Shown here: positions 43,531 to 57,286 of the stretch, in pieces
How the letters are laid out: every line of letters starts with the position of its first letter
How positions within the stretch are numbered: the stretch's first letter is position 1
Source of the DNA: Stomorhina lunata
Taxonomy: Eukaryota; Arthropoda; Insecta; Diptera; Rhiniidae
DNA length: 64,000 nt
NCBI GenBank assembly: GCA_933228675.1
Contig: OW121742.1
Coordinates: forward strand, 20,341,112-20,405,111
Direction: 5' to 3'
Position numbers and translations under genes: made by a program
The notes under the pieces: model-generated
Database searches by the model: none
Seen by the model: the letters and a program-made list of their open reading frames with translations, nothing else
What the model was told of the DNA's origin: nothing

Positions 43531-44714
43531 TTCTTGTATGGGCCCACAGTGCTTTAATATTAGTTTGTAAGAATTTTTACGTTTTTGGAAATATATTTTC
43601 TTGTCACCAACTTTTATTAAAACAATTTGAATATTTTTATATGTTGGGGAGATTTATTATGCCCTGTATCACCACATGTGGGGAGATTACTTTAAGTTAG
43701 AGCTAAAATATGTAAATCAGACAAATAATGATCTGTCACCTTAAAGTTCATATATCGATCAAAATCCATCACAGTCAATCAGTCATTGAGACTGTCTGTT
43801 GGTTTCTCCTCGTGGATGGAATTGGATTTTGTATCCAATAAAATTTTCGAGTGGAGTCAAAATATTTTGTAACCGAAATTAAATTTCTTTTGAAATTTAA
43901 TTCTAAAATTTGAAATTAAATATTTTAAAATCTTAAAATTCCTCTTTCCATTAGACACCATTTACAGCCTAACATTTCTATGGCGTTTTATTTGTATTTA
44001 CAATTTACGCATTTAAAAAATAACAAAAGCCTTAACTTTCAATGCTAAAATACTTTAAGTGCTATTCATCATCATCATCATCTGCTCACTTTTCCTAACC
44101 CCTCCCTCCCTTACACTTCCGCTAACCCCCTTATTCCACCCCTTTTCTCAAATAAAATATAACAAGCTTAAAAATAAACAATAGAAGGAAAAACTTAACA
44201 CTTTTATAAAATTTTCTATTTATTTTTTTCGAACTGCCAACGGAACGAACCAACGCATTTCGTATTTGAATTTTTCATTTGGAAAAAGTATTTACAACTG
44301 GAGGAATGAACGTAAAAACAATATTTGATGTCGGAAAAAAGCCCCCTAAGACGTTTTCACCATAAAAGTTAGTGAAAACATTTTGTACTATTAAATTGCT
44401 TCAATATTGTTTTTCATATAAATGAAGAAGTTTTGCCTCCGTATTTGTATGTGTTGGTTACTAAACGGCTTAATGTGTATAGAAGTAAGTATGAGAATGT
44501 ATTTGTTATAAGGATAATAAAAAAGGTTGTTGTTTTGTTTGCCGCAGGATAAAAAGCCGCGAGTTAAAAACGGATATGAAACAGTCAATTCGTAAATAAA
44601 GACATTTACTTAATATTCTCAAATATGTAAACACACATTCATAGTTACATAAATAAACATTATACATACATACATATATGTATGTATGTATAAACTCAAA
44701 AATTTTGCCATAAC
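43531..44714. other. Non-array spacer with a perfect CATA/TATG palindrome
   Basis: It contains CATCATCATCATCATC (about 44069), a C-rich patch (44098-44140) and the palindromic microsatellite CATACATACATA/TATGTATGTATG (44666-44689). No gene recognised. Confidence 0.7.
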
Positions 44715-47520
44715 TTGAAACAATTTTTTTCAATAAAAATTTGAAATTTTTTAAAAGTTTCTTATAAAAATATGAAATTTTTTAAAAAAATTTAATAGAA
44801 ATATGAAATCTTGAAAAAATTCCTATTAAATTTCTATTATACAAACATTTAAAATTTTTTTTTAAAAATATGAAATTTTTACAAAATTTTAGGTAAGAAA
44901 TTTTTTTAAATTTTCCTATAAAACTAAGAAATTGTTGGAAAAATTCCTATAAAAATATTCAATTTTTGAAAATTTTCCCTATAAAACTGAGAAACTTTTC
45001 AAAAACTTCCGATAATAATAAGAAATTTTCTATTTACAATTTTTCCATAAAAATAAGAAATTTTTGAAAAATTTCCCACAATAATAAGAAATTTTTGAAA
45101 AATTTCCTATAAAAATAAGAAATTTTTGAAAAATTTTCTAAACAAATAAGAAATTTTTGAAAAATTTCCTATAAAAACAAGAAATTTTTGAAAAATTTCC
45201 TATGAAAGCAAGAAATTTTTGACAACTTTCCTATAAAAATATAAAATTTTTTAAAAATTTCCTATAAAAATAAGAAATTTTTGAAAAATTTCCTATAAAA
45301 ATAAGAAACTTTTGAAAAATTTCCTATAAAAATAAGAAATTTTTGAAAAATTTCCTATAAAAACAAGAAATTTTTGAAAAATTTCCTATGAAAGCAAGAA
45401 ATTTTTGACAACTTTCCTATAAAAATATAAAATTTTTTAAAAATTTCCTATACAAATAAGAAATTTTCGAAAAATTTCCTATAAAAATATGACATTTTTG
45501 AAAATTTACTTTTGAAAAATAAGAATCTTTTTTTAAATTTCCTATAAAAATAAGAAATTTTTGAAAAATTTCCTATAAAAATAAGAAATTTTTGAAAAAT
45601 TTCCTATAAAAATATGACATTTTTGAAAAATTTACTTTTGAAAAATAAGAATCTTTTTTTAAATTTCCTATAAAAATTTGAAAATTTTTTTTTAAAAATA
45701 TGAAATTTTTACAAAATTTTCCGTAAGAAACTTTTTAAAATTTTCCTATAAAACTAAGAAATTGTTGGAAAAATTCCTATAAAAATATTCACTTTTGAAA
45801 ATTTTCCCTATAAAACTGAGAAACTTTTCAAAAACTTCCTATAATAATAAGAAATTTTCTAAAAATTCCCCATAAAAATAATAAGAAATTTTTTACAATT
45901 TTTCCATAAAAATAAGAAATTTTTGAAAAATTTCCTATAAATATAAGAAATTTTTGAAAAATTTTCTAAACAAATAGGAAATTTTTGAAAAATTTCCTAT
46001 AAAAACAAGAAATTTTTGAAAAATTTCCTATAAAAACAAGAAATTTTCGAAAAATTTCCGATGAAAGCAAGAAATTTTTGACAACTTTCCTATAAAAATA
46101 TAAAATTTTTTAAAAATTTCCTATAAAAATAAGAAATTTTCGAAAAATTTCCTATAAAAATATGACATTTTTGAAAAATTTACTTTTAAAAAATAAGAAT
46201 CTTTTTTTAAATTTCCTATAAAAATAAGAAATTTTTGAAAATTTTCCTATAAAAATAAGAAATTTTCGAAAAATTTCCTATAAAAATATGACATTTTGGA
46301 AAAAATTTACTTTTGAAAAATAAGAATCCTTTTTTAAATTTCCTAAGAAATAAGAAATTTCCTTTATAAATAAGAAATTTTTGAATAATTTCTTATAAAT
46401 TTAAGAAATTTCTTAAAAAATTCCTATAAAAATAAGAAATTTTTGAAAAATATCCTTTGAAAATAAGTAACTTTTAAAAAATATGAATTTTTTTTTAATT
46501 TTCTACATAAAAAAAAGTATTCAAAAAATTTCCTATAAAAATAAGAAATTTTTTTAAAATTTCGTAAAGAAATAAGAAATTTTAAAAATATTTCCTAAAA
46601 AATAAGAAACTTTTGAAAAATTTCCTTTAGAAAAATAAAATATTTTTGAAAAGTTTCATTTAGCAAAATAGGAATAACTAAATAATTTTCTTTAGAAAAA
46701 TAAGAAATTTTTTATAAATTTTCAAAAAAAAAGACGGAATTTTTTAAAAATTTCTTAAAAAATATAAAATTTTTGAAAATTTTCTCTAAAAATAAGAAAT
46801 TAAAAAAAACTATAAAAAAAAATTCTTATTAAAATAAGATTTTTTTTTTAAATTTTCCTACAAAAATAAGAAAGTTTTTAAAAATTTCCTATAAAAATAG
46901 GAAATTTTAAAAAAATTTTGTAGAAAGTAAGAAAAATTATTGAAAAATTTCCTTGACAAATAGGAAATTTTATTTTATAAAAATAAAAAAATTAAAAAAA
47001 ATTCCTATAGATATAAGAAATTGTTGAAAAATCTCATATAAAAATAAGATTTTTTTTTTAATTTCCTAAAAAATAAGAAATCTTTGAAAAATTTCCTACA
47101 AAAATAAGAAATTTTTGAAAAATTTCCTTTAAAAATAACAAATTTCCAAAAAAAATTTCCTAAAAAAAAATAGGCATGTTTGAAAAACTTCCCGTAAAAA
47201 TAAGACATTTTTAAAAAAATTATCTAAAAAAATATGAAATTTAAAAAAAATTCATAAAAATATGAAATTTTTAAAATTTTTTCTATAAAAGCAGGAAATT
47301 TTGTAAAAATTTCCTATAAAAATGAAAACTTTTTGAAAAATTTCTGAAATTTTTGAAAATTTTCGTTAAAAATTAAATAGATTTTTGAAAAATTTCCTTT
47401 AGAAAAAAGTAATTTTTCAAAATTTTCTATAGAATATTAAGAATTTTTGAAAAATTTCCTATAGGAATCTTTTCAAAAATTTCTTATAAAATATAAGAAA
47501 TTTAGATAAAACTTTTTCTA
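44715..47520 (+). repeat. Family A array, plus orientation, with nested segment duplications
   Basis: About 90 units. A marker series (ACAAAATTTTAGGTAAG, AAATTGTTGGAAAAATTCC, CCCTATAAAACTGAG) at 44880-45010 recurs 830 bp later at 45710-45840. The marker TATGAAAGCAAG plus GACAACTTTCC occurs at 45201, 45388 and about 46050. The right half (46340-47520) is strongly diverged. Confidence 0.94.
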
Positions 47521-48265
47521 CAGAAAAATGTTTGAGTGTAGATTTTGATGTTGCTATTACTCACATCCTTATTCACATGGACCCTCTATTACTTTACATA
47601 AGTTCTTTTCATGTATGTATGTGTTGGATTATTTACATATGTATGTATGTACTAGTGTATTGTAATGCGTTTATTTGAGTTTTGAACTGAAACTTTTGAA
47701 AATAAATAACCCGTAAAAAAAATGTGACTTAAAGAAATTTTATGGTGTTAAAAGGTGCCACAAAATTATTAAAGAAATGTAAGGTTTAGACTGCGGAACA
47801 TTAGGATACGAGAAATTTAACAACTTTTTCTAAGACATGTTTATATTTTATTTATAAATTTAGATTGATATTGTATTAGAAAAATATATCTATGTTTTTT
47901 TTAATCTTTAGTATTTAATTAATGACATTTAAATTTATTTATTATTTTGTTTTTCATATCAATTATAAGAAAAGCGGAATAAATGCATAAATATCATGTT
48001 TAAATTACTTTTAAATAAATAGCAGCAATAACACTTAAATGACCTCAATAATGAGTCTGAAATACTAATTAAGATCATATATTTTCATACTCTACTTTAT
48101 GGTTAGTTGGCAAATTTGTTCTACATACAGTATGTGTTCGAGAAGCAAGGGTAGTACTTTCAGAAAATTTGTAATTAGTCGTCGTCAAGTCTAATAAATA
48201 TTTATCTAGAGCAGCCAAAACTACTTTTGGCTTTTTATGGGTCTTAAATATTAGTTTTTTTTAGT
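47521..48265. other. Non-array spacer
   Basis: It begins with a C-like unit edge (ACTTTTTCTACAGAAAAATG, about 47509-47528) and holds ATGTATGTATG microsatellites (47611-47652) and a small hairpin AGCCAAAA/TTTTGGCT (about 48216-48235). No gene recognised. Confidence 0.65.
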
Positions 48266-51200
48266 TAATTTTTCAAAAAATTTTAAATTTCTTATTTTTA
48301 TAAGAAATTTTTAAAAAATTTCTTATTTTTATAGGAAATTTTTCAAAAATTTCTTATTTTTATAGGAAATTTTTCAAAAATTTCTTATTTTTATAGGAAA
48401 TTTTTCAAAAATTTCTTATTTTTATAGGAAATTTTTCAAAAATTTCTTATTTTTATAGGAAATTTTTCAAAAATTTCTTATTTTTATAGGAAATTTTTCA
48501 AAAATTTCTTATTTTTATAGGAAATTTTTCAAAAATTTCTTATTTTTATAGGAAATTTTTCAAAAATTTCTTATTTTTAAAAATTTCTTATTTTTATAGG
48601 AAATTTTTCAAAAATTTCCTATTTTTATAGGAAATTTTTCAAAAATTTCTTATTTTTATAGGAAATTTTTCAAAAATTTATTATTTCTATAGGAAATTTT
48701 TCAAAAATGTTTTATTTTTATAGGAAATTTTTCAAAAATTTCTTATTTTTATAGGAAATTTTTCAAAAATTTCTTATTTTTATAGGAAATTTTTCAAAAG
48801 TTTCTTATTTTTATAGGAAATTTTTCAAAAATTTATTATTTCTATAGGAAATTTTTCAAAAATGTTTTATTTTTATGGGAAATTTTTCAAAAATTTCTTA
48901 TTTTTATAGGAAATTTTTCAAAAATTTCTTATTTTTATAGGAAATTTTTCAAAAATTTCTTATTTTTATAGGAAATTTTTCAAAAATTTCTTATTTTTAT
49001 AGGAAATTTTTCAAAAAATTCTTATTTTTATAGGAAATTTTTCAAAAATTTCTATTTTTATAGGAAATTTTTCAAAAATTTCTTATTTGTATAGGAAATT
49101 TTTCAAAAATTTCTTTTTTTTATAGGAAATTTTTCAAAAATTTCTTATTTTTATAGCAAATTTTTCAAAAATTTCTTATTTTTATAGGAAATTTTTCAAA
49201 AATTTCTTATTTTTATAGGAAAATTTTCAAAAATTTCTTATTTTTATAGGAAATTTTTCAAAAATTTCTTATTTTTATAGGAAATTTTTCAAAAAATTCT
49301 TATTTTTATAGAATTTTTTTTTAATTTCTTATTTTTATAGGAAATTTTTCAAAAATTTCTTATTTTTATAGGAAAATTTTCAAAATTTTCTTTTTTTTAT
49401 AGGAAATTTTTCAAAAGTTTCTTATTTTTATAGGAAATTTTTCAAAAATTTATTATTTCTATAGGAAATTTTTCAAAAATGTTTTATTTTTATAGGAAAT
49501 TTTTCAAAAATTTCTTATTTTTATAGGAAATTTTTCAAAAATTTCTTATTTTTATAGGAAATTTTTCAAAAATTTCTTATTTTTATAGGAAATTTTTCAA
49601 AAATTTCTTATTTTTATAGGAAATTTTTCAAAAATTTCTTATTTTTATAGGAAATTTTTCAAAAATTTCTTATTTTTATAGGAAATTTTTCAAAAATTTC
49701 TTATTTGTATAGGAAATTTTTCAAAAATTTATTTTTTTTATAGGAAATTTTTCAAAAATTTCTTATTTTTATAGGAAATTTTTCAAAAATTTCTTATTTT
49801 TATAGGAAATTTTTGAAAAATTTCCTATAAAAATAGGAAATTTTTGAATTTTATAGGAAATTTTTCAAAAATTTCCTATTTTTATAGGAAATTTTTCAAA
49901 AATTTCTTATTTTTATAGGAAATTTTTCAAAAATTTCTTATTTTTATAGGAAATTTTTCAAAAATTTCTTATTTTTATAGGAAATTTTTCAAAAATTTCT
50001 TATTTTTATAGGAAATTTTTCAAAAATTTCTTATTTGTATAGGAAATTTTTCAAAAATTTATTTTTTTTATAGGAAATTTTTCAAAAATTTCTTATTTTT
50101 ATAGGAAATTTTTCAAAAATTTCTTATTTTTATAGGAAATTTTTGAAAAATTTCTTATTTTTATAGGAAATTTTTGAAAAATTTCCTATAAAAATAGGAA
50201 ATTTTTGATTTTTATAGGAATTTTTCAAAATTTTCTTTTTTTTATAGGAAATTTTTCAAAAGTTTCTTATTTTTATAGGAAATTTTTCAAAAATTTCTTA
50301 TTTTTATAGGAAATTTTTCAAAAATTTCTTATTTTTATAGGAAATTTTTCAAAAATTTATTATTTTTATACGAAATTTTTCAAAAATTTCTTATTTTTAT
50401 AGGAAATTTTTCAAAAATTTCTTATTTTTATAGGAAATTTTTCAAAAATTTATTATTTCTATAGGAAATTTTTCAAAAATGTTTTATTTTTATAGGAAAT
50501 TTTTCAAAAATTTCTTATTTTTATAGGAAATTTTTCAAAAATTTCTTATTTTTATAGGAAATTTTTCAAAAATTTCTTATTTTTATAGGAAATTTTTCAA
50601 AAATTTCTTATTTTTATAGGAAATTTTTCAAAAATTTCTTATTTTTATAGGAAATTTTTCAAAAATTTCTTATTTTTATAGGAAATTTTTCAAAAATTTC
50701 TTATTTTTATAGGAAATTTTTCAAAAATTTCTTATTTTTATAGGAAATTTTTCAAAAATTTCTTATTTTTATAGGAAATTTTTCAAAAATTTCTTATTTT
50801 TATAGGAAATTTTTCAAAAATTTCTTATTTTTATAGGAAATGTTTCAAAAATTTCTTATTTTTATAGGAAATTTTTCAAAAATTTCTTATTTTTATAGGA
50901 AATTTTTCAAAAATTTCTTATTTTCATAGGAAATTTTTCAAAAATTTCTTATTTTTATAGGAAATTTTTCAAAAATTTCTTATTTTTATAGAAAATTTTT
51001 CAAAATTTTCTTATTTTTATAGGAAAATTTTCAAAAATTTCTTATTTTTATAGGAAATTTTTCAAAAATTTCTTATTTTTATAGGAAATTTTTCAAAAAT
51101 TTCTTATTTTTATAGGAAATTTTTCAAAAATTTCTTATTTTTATAGGAAATTTTTCAAAAATTTCTTATTTTTATAGGAAATTTTTCAAAAATTTCTTAT

Positions 51201-51920
51201 TTTTATAGGAAATTTTTCAAAAATTTCTTATTTTTATAGGAAATTTTTCAAAAATTTCTTATTTTTATAGGAAATTTTTCAAAAATTTCTTATTTTTATA
51301 GGAAATGTTTCAAAAATTTCTTATTTTTATAGGAAATTTTTCAAAAATTTCTTATTTTTATAGGAAATTTTTCAAAAATTTCTTATTTTTATAGGAAATT
51401 TTTCAAAAATTTCTTATTTTTATAGGAAATTTTTCAAAAATTTCTTATTTTTATAGGAAATTTTTCAAAAATTTCTTATTTTTATAGGAAATTTTTCAAA
51501 AATTTCTTATTTTTATAGGAAATGTTTCAAAAATTTCTTATTTTCATAGGAAATTTTTCAAAAATTTCTTATTTTTATAGGAAATTTTTCAAAAATTTCT
51601 TATTTTTATAGGAAATTTTTCAAAAATTGCTTATTTTTATAGGAAATTTTTCAAAAATTTCTTATTTTTATAGGAAATTTTTCAAAAATTTCTTATTTTT
51701 ATAGGAAATTTTTCAAAAATTTCTTATTTTTATAGGAAATTTTTCAAAAATTTCTTATTTTTATAGAATTTTTTTTTAAATTTCTTATTTTTATAGAATA
51801 TTTTTAAAAATTTATTAGGAAGTTTTTCAAAAATTTTTTATTTTTATAGGAAATTTTTCAACGATTTCTTAATTTTATAGGAAATTTTTCAAAAATTTCT
51901 TATTTATTTTTCAAAAAATA
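48266..51920 (-). repeat. Family A array, minus orientation, about 118 units, highly homogeneous
   Basis: Unit GGAAATTTTTCAAAAATTTC plus TTATTTTTATA, period 31. This is the longest and most regular A array. A marker pair (TTATTTCTATAGG followed by AAATGTTTTATTTTTATAGG) recurs at 48681, 48836, 49453 and 50453; the last spacing is 1,000 bp. Two short orientation reversals lie inside (49807-49870 and 50143-50215). Confidence 0.97.
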
Positions 51921-53199
51921 TTTAGCTGATCTCTTATTCGTTTTGTATCGAACTTTAAGTTGGCTTTAGTTATAATTATGTGTGAATTGAATTGAATGCA
52001 CAAATTCTTATGCAACATCATCTCGACTCCGATTCTCATACGCGTAAAAAGTTTCTTTTTAAAACTATTGTTTGCGTAACTGATGCAATGCATTCGCGGC
52101 TGCTGCTGCTGATGATGATGCTACTGTTGCTATTGTTACTGTTGCCGTTGCTGTTAAAGTTGCTAAGGATGAAGATGAGGCTGATGATGTTGAGTTTTAA
52201 AAACTCACATAAATTAAGGTTAAACTTTTAATGTTGTTCGTGGCTATTTTGTTGCTGCTGTCGCATTTTCATAATGTGTTTAAGAGACAAGCGAAACGAC
52301 AAACCGACAGACAGACTCAAAATAACGTCAACTTAAGTTGAAGTTGCAACTAAAAAGTTGGTGCGAAATTTTTTGTTGTTCGCAACATAAAGAAAATGTT
52401 TCTTTCTAGATTGTTTTCGTTGTTTTTGGTTTTATTTGCAAACACTATTTTATTGTTTTATAACTTGTCTGTTCATAACAACAACAAGATGAAGTTACCA
52501 CATGTACGAGTTTGTATGTGAGTGTATTTCAGTGAGCGTGTGATAGTGTGAATGTGCAACATGAATTTTTATGTGAATAAAGAGGATTTTTTTCTTAAAA
52601 AAACTTTTATTATTTGGTTTTTTGATTATAAGTTTTTGTTTTCTGTTTAAGATATTCTACTTTTTATGATCTGATGCAATTTTGTGTTGCAATAATCATT
52701 TGGGGAAAATACTTGTTGGGAATAATAATCAAATTTAAGAATTTAACAAAACAACATTGTCTTAAATAATTAAATTATTATAGAAGTTGAACATTTTTTA
52801 TATATATTTTTTTAAATTCTCTAAAAATCTTGCAATTCAATTTTTTCATAGATTCTTCTTTTAACCCCAGTTTTCTGTGCTAACATTTTTCTATTAATTT
52901 AAATGCCACTGAGAGATTAGCTGGGAATAAAGTAAAACTTCTCGTTTTCGTTCCTAAGTAGTCCTAGTCTGTTTGGTTTTATGGCATCCGTGGCAAGTTA
53001 TAACAAGTTAACACATTTAGATTTTTTGCAAATTCTTGAAAAAAAAGACGGCTAAAAAATCCGCAAGAAAAAAAAAAAAACACAGAAAACAAAATCAAAC
53101 ATTTTAAGCATTTGTGTTTTTTTGTTGGGCCTGCTCAAGCAGTTCATGCATGAGTTTTTAACATGCAAGCAGAAAATTGAAGGAATTAAAACATTGAAC
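51921..53199. other. Non-array spacer with trinucleotide-rich segment
   Basis: From 52096 to 52196 the plus strand is rich in GCT, GTT and GAT triplets (minus strand CAG, AAC and ATC). Frames through it are short and low-complexity. ACCGACAGACAGACTC lies near 52304. No gene recognised. Confidence 0.68.
52096..52196. repeat. Imperfect (GCT/GTT/GAT) trinucleotide microsatellite
   Basis: CTGCTGCTGCTGATGATGAT followed by mixed GTT and GCT triplets. Any Leu/Met-rich or Ser/Ala/Thr-rich translation is a by-product. Confidence 0.8.
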
Positions 53200-56100
53200 A
53201 TTTTTTCTATAGAAATAAGTAATTTTTGAAAAATTTCCTTTAGAAAAATAAGAAATTTTTAATAAATTTGATACAGAAAAATAGGATATTTTTTGAAATC
53301 TAAGAATTTTTGTAAAATTTCCTATAAAAATAAGAAACTTTAAAAAATTTTTCTATAAAAATAAGAAAATTTTGAAAAATTTGCTATCAAAATAAGAACT
53401 TATTTCAAAATTTTATAAAAACATATTTTGCTATAAAAATAACATTTTATAAAAAAAATTCCTATAAAAGAAAAAAAAATCCTTTAAACATCAGAAATTT
53501 TCGAAAAATTTCCTACAAAAATAAAAAAAATTTGAAAATTTTCCTATCAAAATAAGAAATTTTTGAAAAATTTCCTATCAAAATAACAAATTTTTGAACA
53601 ATTTCCTATAAAAATAAGAAATTTTTGAAAAATTTCCTATAAAAATAAGAAATTTTTGAAAAATTTCCTATAAAAATAAGAAATTTTTGAAAAATTTCCT
53701 ATAAAATAAAAAAACTTTGAAAAATTTCTAATAAATATAGGAAAAAATTTCCAATAAAAATAGGAAATTTTTGAAAAGTTTCCTATGAATGTAACAAATT
53801 TTAGAAAATTTTCCTATGAAAATAAGAATTTTTTGAAAAATTTCTGTAAAAATTGGAAATTTTTTAAAAAATTTTCTTATAAAAATTAGAAATTTTTGAA
53901 AAATTTCCTCTGAAAATAAGAAATTTTTTAAAACTTCCTTCAACAGTAAGAAATTTTTGAAAAATTTTGAAAAATGTCCTATAAAAATAAGAAATTTTTG
54001 AAAAATTTCCAACAAAAATAAGAAATTTTTGAAAAGTTTCCTATCAAATTAAGAAAATTTTGAAAAATTTCATATAAAAATAAAAATTTTTTGAAAAATT
54101 TCATATAAAAATAAGAAATTTTTGAAAAATTTTCTATAAAAATAAAAAATTTTTCAAAATTTTTCTATAAAAAATGGAATTTTTTAAAAACTCCCTATAG
54201 AAATAGGATTTTTTTTTAAAGTTTCCGATAAAAATAGGAAATTTTTAAAAAGTTTCTTATAAAAATCAGAAATTTTTTTAAAAATTTTGTATGAAAATGA
54301 GAAATTTTTGAAAAGTTCCTATAAAAATAAGAAATTTTTGAAAAATTTCCTATAAAAATAAGAAATTTTTGAAAATTTTCCTATAAAAATATGAAATTCT
54401 TGAAAAATTTCCTATAAAAATAAGAAATTTTTGAAAATTTTCCTATAAAAATAAGAAATTTTTGAAAAATTTCCTATAAAAATAAGAATTTTTTGAAAAA
54501 TTTGCTATAAAAATCAGAAATTTTTTTTAAAATTTTGTATGAAAATAAGAAATTTTTGAAAAGTTCCTATAAAAATAAGAAATTTTTGAAAAATTTCCTA
54601 TAGAAATTAGAAATTTTTGAAAAATTTCCTATAAAAATAAGAACTTTTTGAAAAATTTCCTATAAAAAAAAGAAATTTATGAAAAATTTCCTATAAAAAT
54701 GATAAATTTTTGAAAAATTTCCTATAAAAATAAGAAATTTTTGAAAATTTTCCTATAAAAATAAGAAATTTTTGAAAAATTTCCTATAAAAATAAGAAAT
54801 TTTTGAAAAATTTCCTATAAAAATCAAAAATTTCCTTAAAACATAAGGAATTTTTGAAAAATTTCCTACAAAAATAAAAAAATTTTGAAAAATTTCCTAA
54901 AAAAATTAAACATTTTTGAAAAATTTCCTATAAAATAAGAAATTTTTGAAAAATTTCCTATAAAATAAAAAAATTTTGAAGAATTTCCTTTACAAATAAG
55001 AAATTTTTGAAAAATTTCTAATAAATATAGGAAAAAATTTCCAATAAAAATAGGAAATTTTTGAAAAATTTCCTATAAATGTAACAAATTTTCCTATGAA
55101 AATAAGAATTTTTTGAAAAATTTCTGTAAAAATAAGAAATTTTTTAAAAAATTTTCTTATAAAAATGAGAAATTTTTGAAAAATTTCCTCTGAAAATAAG
55201 AAATTTTTTAAAACTTCCTTCAACAGTAAGAAATTTTTGAAAAATTTTGAAAAATGTCCTATAAAAATAAGAAATTTTTGAAAAATTTCCAACAAAAATA
55301 AGAAATTTTTGAAAAGTTTCCTATCAAACTAAGAAAATTTTGAAAAATTTCATATAAAAATAAAAATTTTTTGAAAAATTTCCTATAAAAATAAGAAATT
55401 TTTGAAAATTTTCCTATAAAAATATGAAATTTTTGAAAAATTTCCTATAAAAATAAGAAATTTTTGAAAATTTCCTATAAAAATAAGAAATTTTTGAAAA
55501 ATTTCCTATAAAAATGATAAATTTTTGAAAAATTTCCTATAAAAATAAGAAATTTTTGAAAATTTTCCTATAAAAATAAGAAATTTTTGAAAAATTTCCT
55601 ATAAAAATAAGAAATTTTTGAAAAATTTCCTATAAAAATCAGAAATTTTTGTAAAAGTTCTTATAAAAATAAGAATTTTTTGAAAAATTTCCTATAAAAA
55701 TCAGAAATTTTTTTAAAAATTTTGTATGAAAATAAGACATTTTTGAAAAGTTCCTATAAAAAGAACTTTTGAAAAATTTCCTATAAAAATACGAAATTTT
55801 TGAAAAATTTCCTATAAAAATAAGAAGTTTAAAAAAAAAAATTCTAAAAAAATAAAAAAAGATTGGAAAATTTCTTAAAAAGATAAGAAGATTTTGAAAA
55901 ATTTCTTATAAAATCAAGAAATTTTTCAAAAATTTCCTACAGAAACAAGAAATTTTTATAAAAATGAGAAATTTTTAAAACATTTGCGATAAAAATAAAA
56001 TTTTTAAAAAAAAATTTTTATAAAAATAAAAAATTTTTAAAAAGTTTCCTACAAAAATTAGAAATTTTAAAATATTCCTATAAAAATTAGAAATTTTCGA

Positions 56101-56240
56101 AAAAGTTCCAATAAAAATTTGAAATTTTTTAAATATTTCCTATAAAAAATAAATAATTTTTGAAAAATTTTCTTTTGCAAAATAAAATTTTTTTTAAAAA
56201 GTTTTCCAGAAAAATTAGTTATTTTTGAAAAAAAAAAAAA
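53200..56240 (+). repeat. Family A array, plus orientation, with a 1.29-kb segment duplication
   Basis: About 98 units of the ATAAG variant. The marker sequence ATTTCTAATAAATATAGG, then ATGTAACAAATTTT, CTTCCTTCAACAGTAAG and TTTGAAAAATTTTGAAAAAT, occurs at about 53725-54075 and again at about 55015-55350, 1,290 bp apart, with a small deletion in the second copy. A TTTTGTATGAAAAT-type marker occurs near 54290, 54534 and 55720. Confidence 0.95.
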
Positions 56241-57286
56241 ATTTTACAAAATATTTACTCTCTGACTTTAGAGTAAATATTTTGTTATTTCCTTTTGTCG
56301 GTTTGGTTGGTTGGTTTTGTTGGCTTAAGTTAAGAATGTTGGCTTCATTCTATATACATACATACATACATATGTATGTATCTGTAATATCTGTACATAT
56401 CTGTCTGTCCGTCCCGCTTACTATCTGGTAGTTAGTTTGTTTATTCATTGAATGGTTTTATTTTTTATGTAGGTCTGTTCGTTTACTAAGTATGGCATAA
56501 AGAATGTGACATGCGGGAATTTTTAAAACCAGTTTTCTATCAAGTTTATGCTCAGCATCAACTCTACACCATTCGAAGGAGCCAAGTGAGTGAGTGGGTC
56601 TAAGCGCTAAGCTTAAGCAAATAAAAACATGCATGTGTATTAGGGGAGTTCCGGAAAGATATTGGGTTTAAGAAATAAGTACATAGCTAGTTTAGTTAAA
56701 TTCTAGTAAACCTTTAAACTAAAGATCTTAGATTGAGATTATCAGTCTTATTTCAGACTCCTTGGAAATTGTGCTACCCTAATACATATTTAGACAAACA
56801 TGTCTTTGCATGTCTGTCTGTTTGTTAGTTTATTTTTGCAATCTTGTCTTTAACTTTTTTTTATTTTAGAGTTCTTGTTGGCTGTTTTTAAAACGATTTT
56901 TTCTCTATTGGATTTAAGTTAATACGCTGGTCCTGTTGTTCATGTTTCTGTTTTTCTTTGTTTTTTTTTTTTGTTCGTTATACCAATTCCAATGTTTTTT
57001 TTGTTTCCAACTTTTGGCCATAAGTTTAATTCTAATGTGAGGCGACAGCATCAGCAGTTGAAGGTTTCAAATGTTTGTTTTGTAGACAGACTTCGAGTTT
57101 GTTCTAGATGAGTCCAAATATAAATGTTTGCAGAAAGAAAGTTAAAGATAGAAAGAAGTCAGGAATTTGATGAATTTTTTATAAAGCCAAAGTCATTGCA
57201 AAACTTAAAAAGAATTTATTTTTTTTTTTTGGAGTTTTGAGTGATTTCAACACTAATTTTGCTAATCAAATTTTCCAACCCAGACC
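56241..57286. other. Non-array spacer
   Basis: It opens with the 16-bp stem hairpin (56246-56285), then TACATACATACATACATATG (56353-56372), CTGTCTGTCCGTCC, and TTTTGTT-rich sequence. No gene recognised. Confidence 0.7.
56246..56285. other. Perfect hairpin, 16-bp arms, 8-nt loop, at the array edge
   Basis: ACAAAATATTTACTCT (56246-56261) and its exact reverse complement (56270-56285) flank the loop CTGACTTT. It sits directly at the end of the A(+) array. Arm length and loop size resemble the 31804 hairpin, although the sequences differ. Confidence 0.88.

Noticed and set aside
43365..43700. 111-codon frame crossing an array edge
   Set aside because: The first half is family A translation and the second half is spacer sequence with no recognisable domain.
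52096..52196. Leu/Met-rich hydrophobic frame that could be a membrane protein
   Set aside because: It is a GCT/GTT/GAT trinucleotide microsatellite; the opposite strand gives an equally low-complexity frame that is soon closed.
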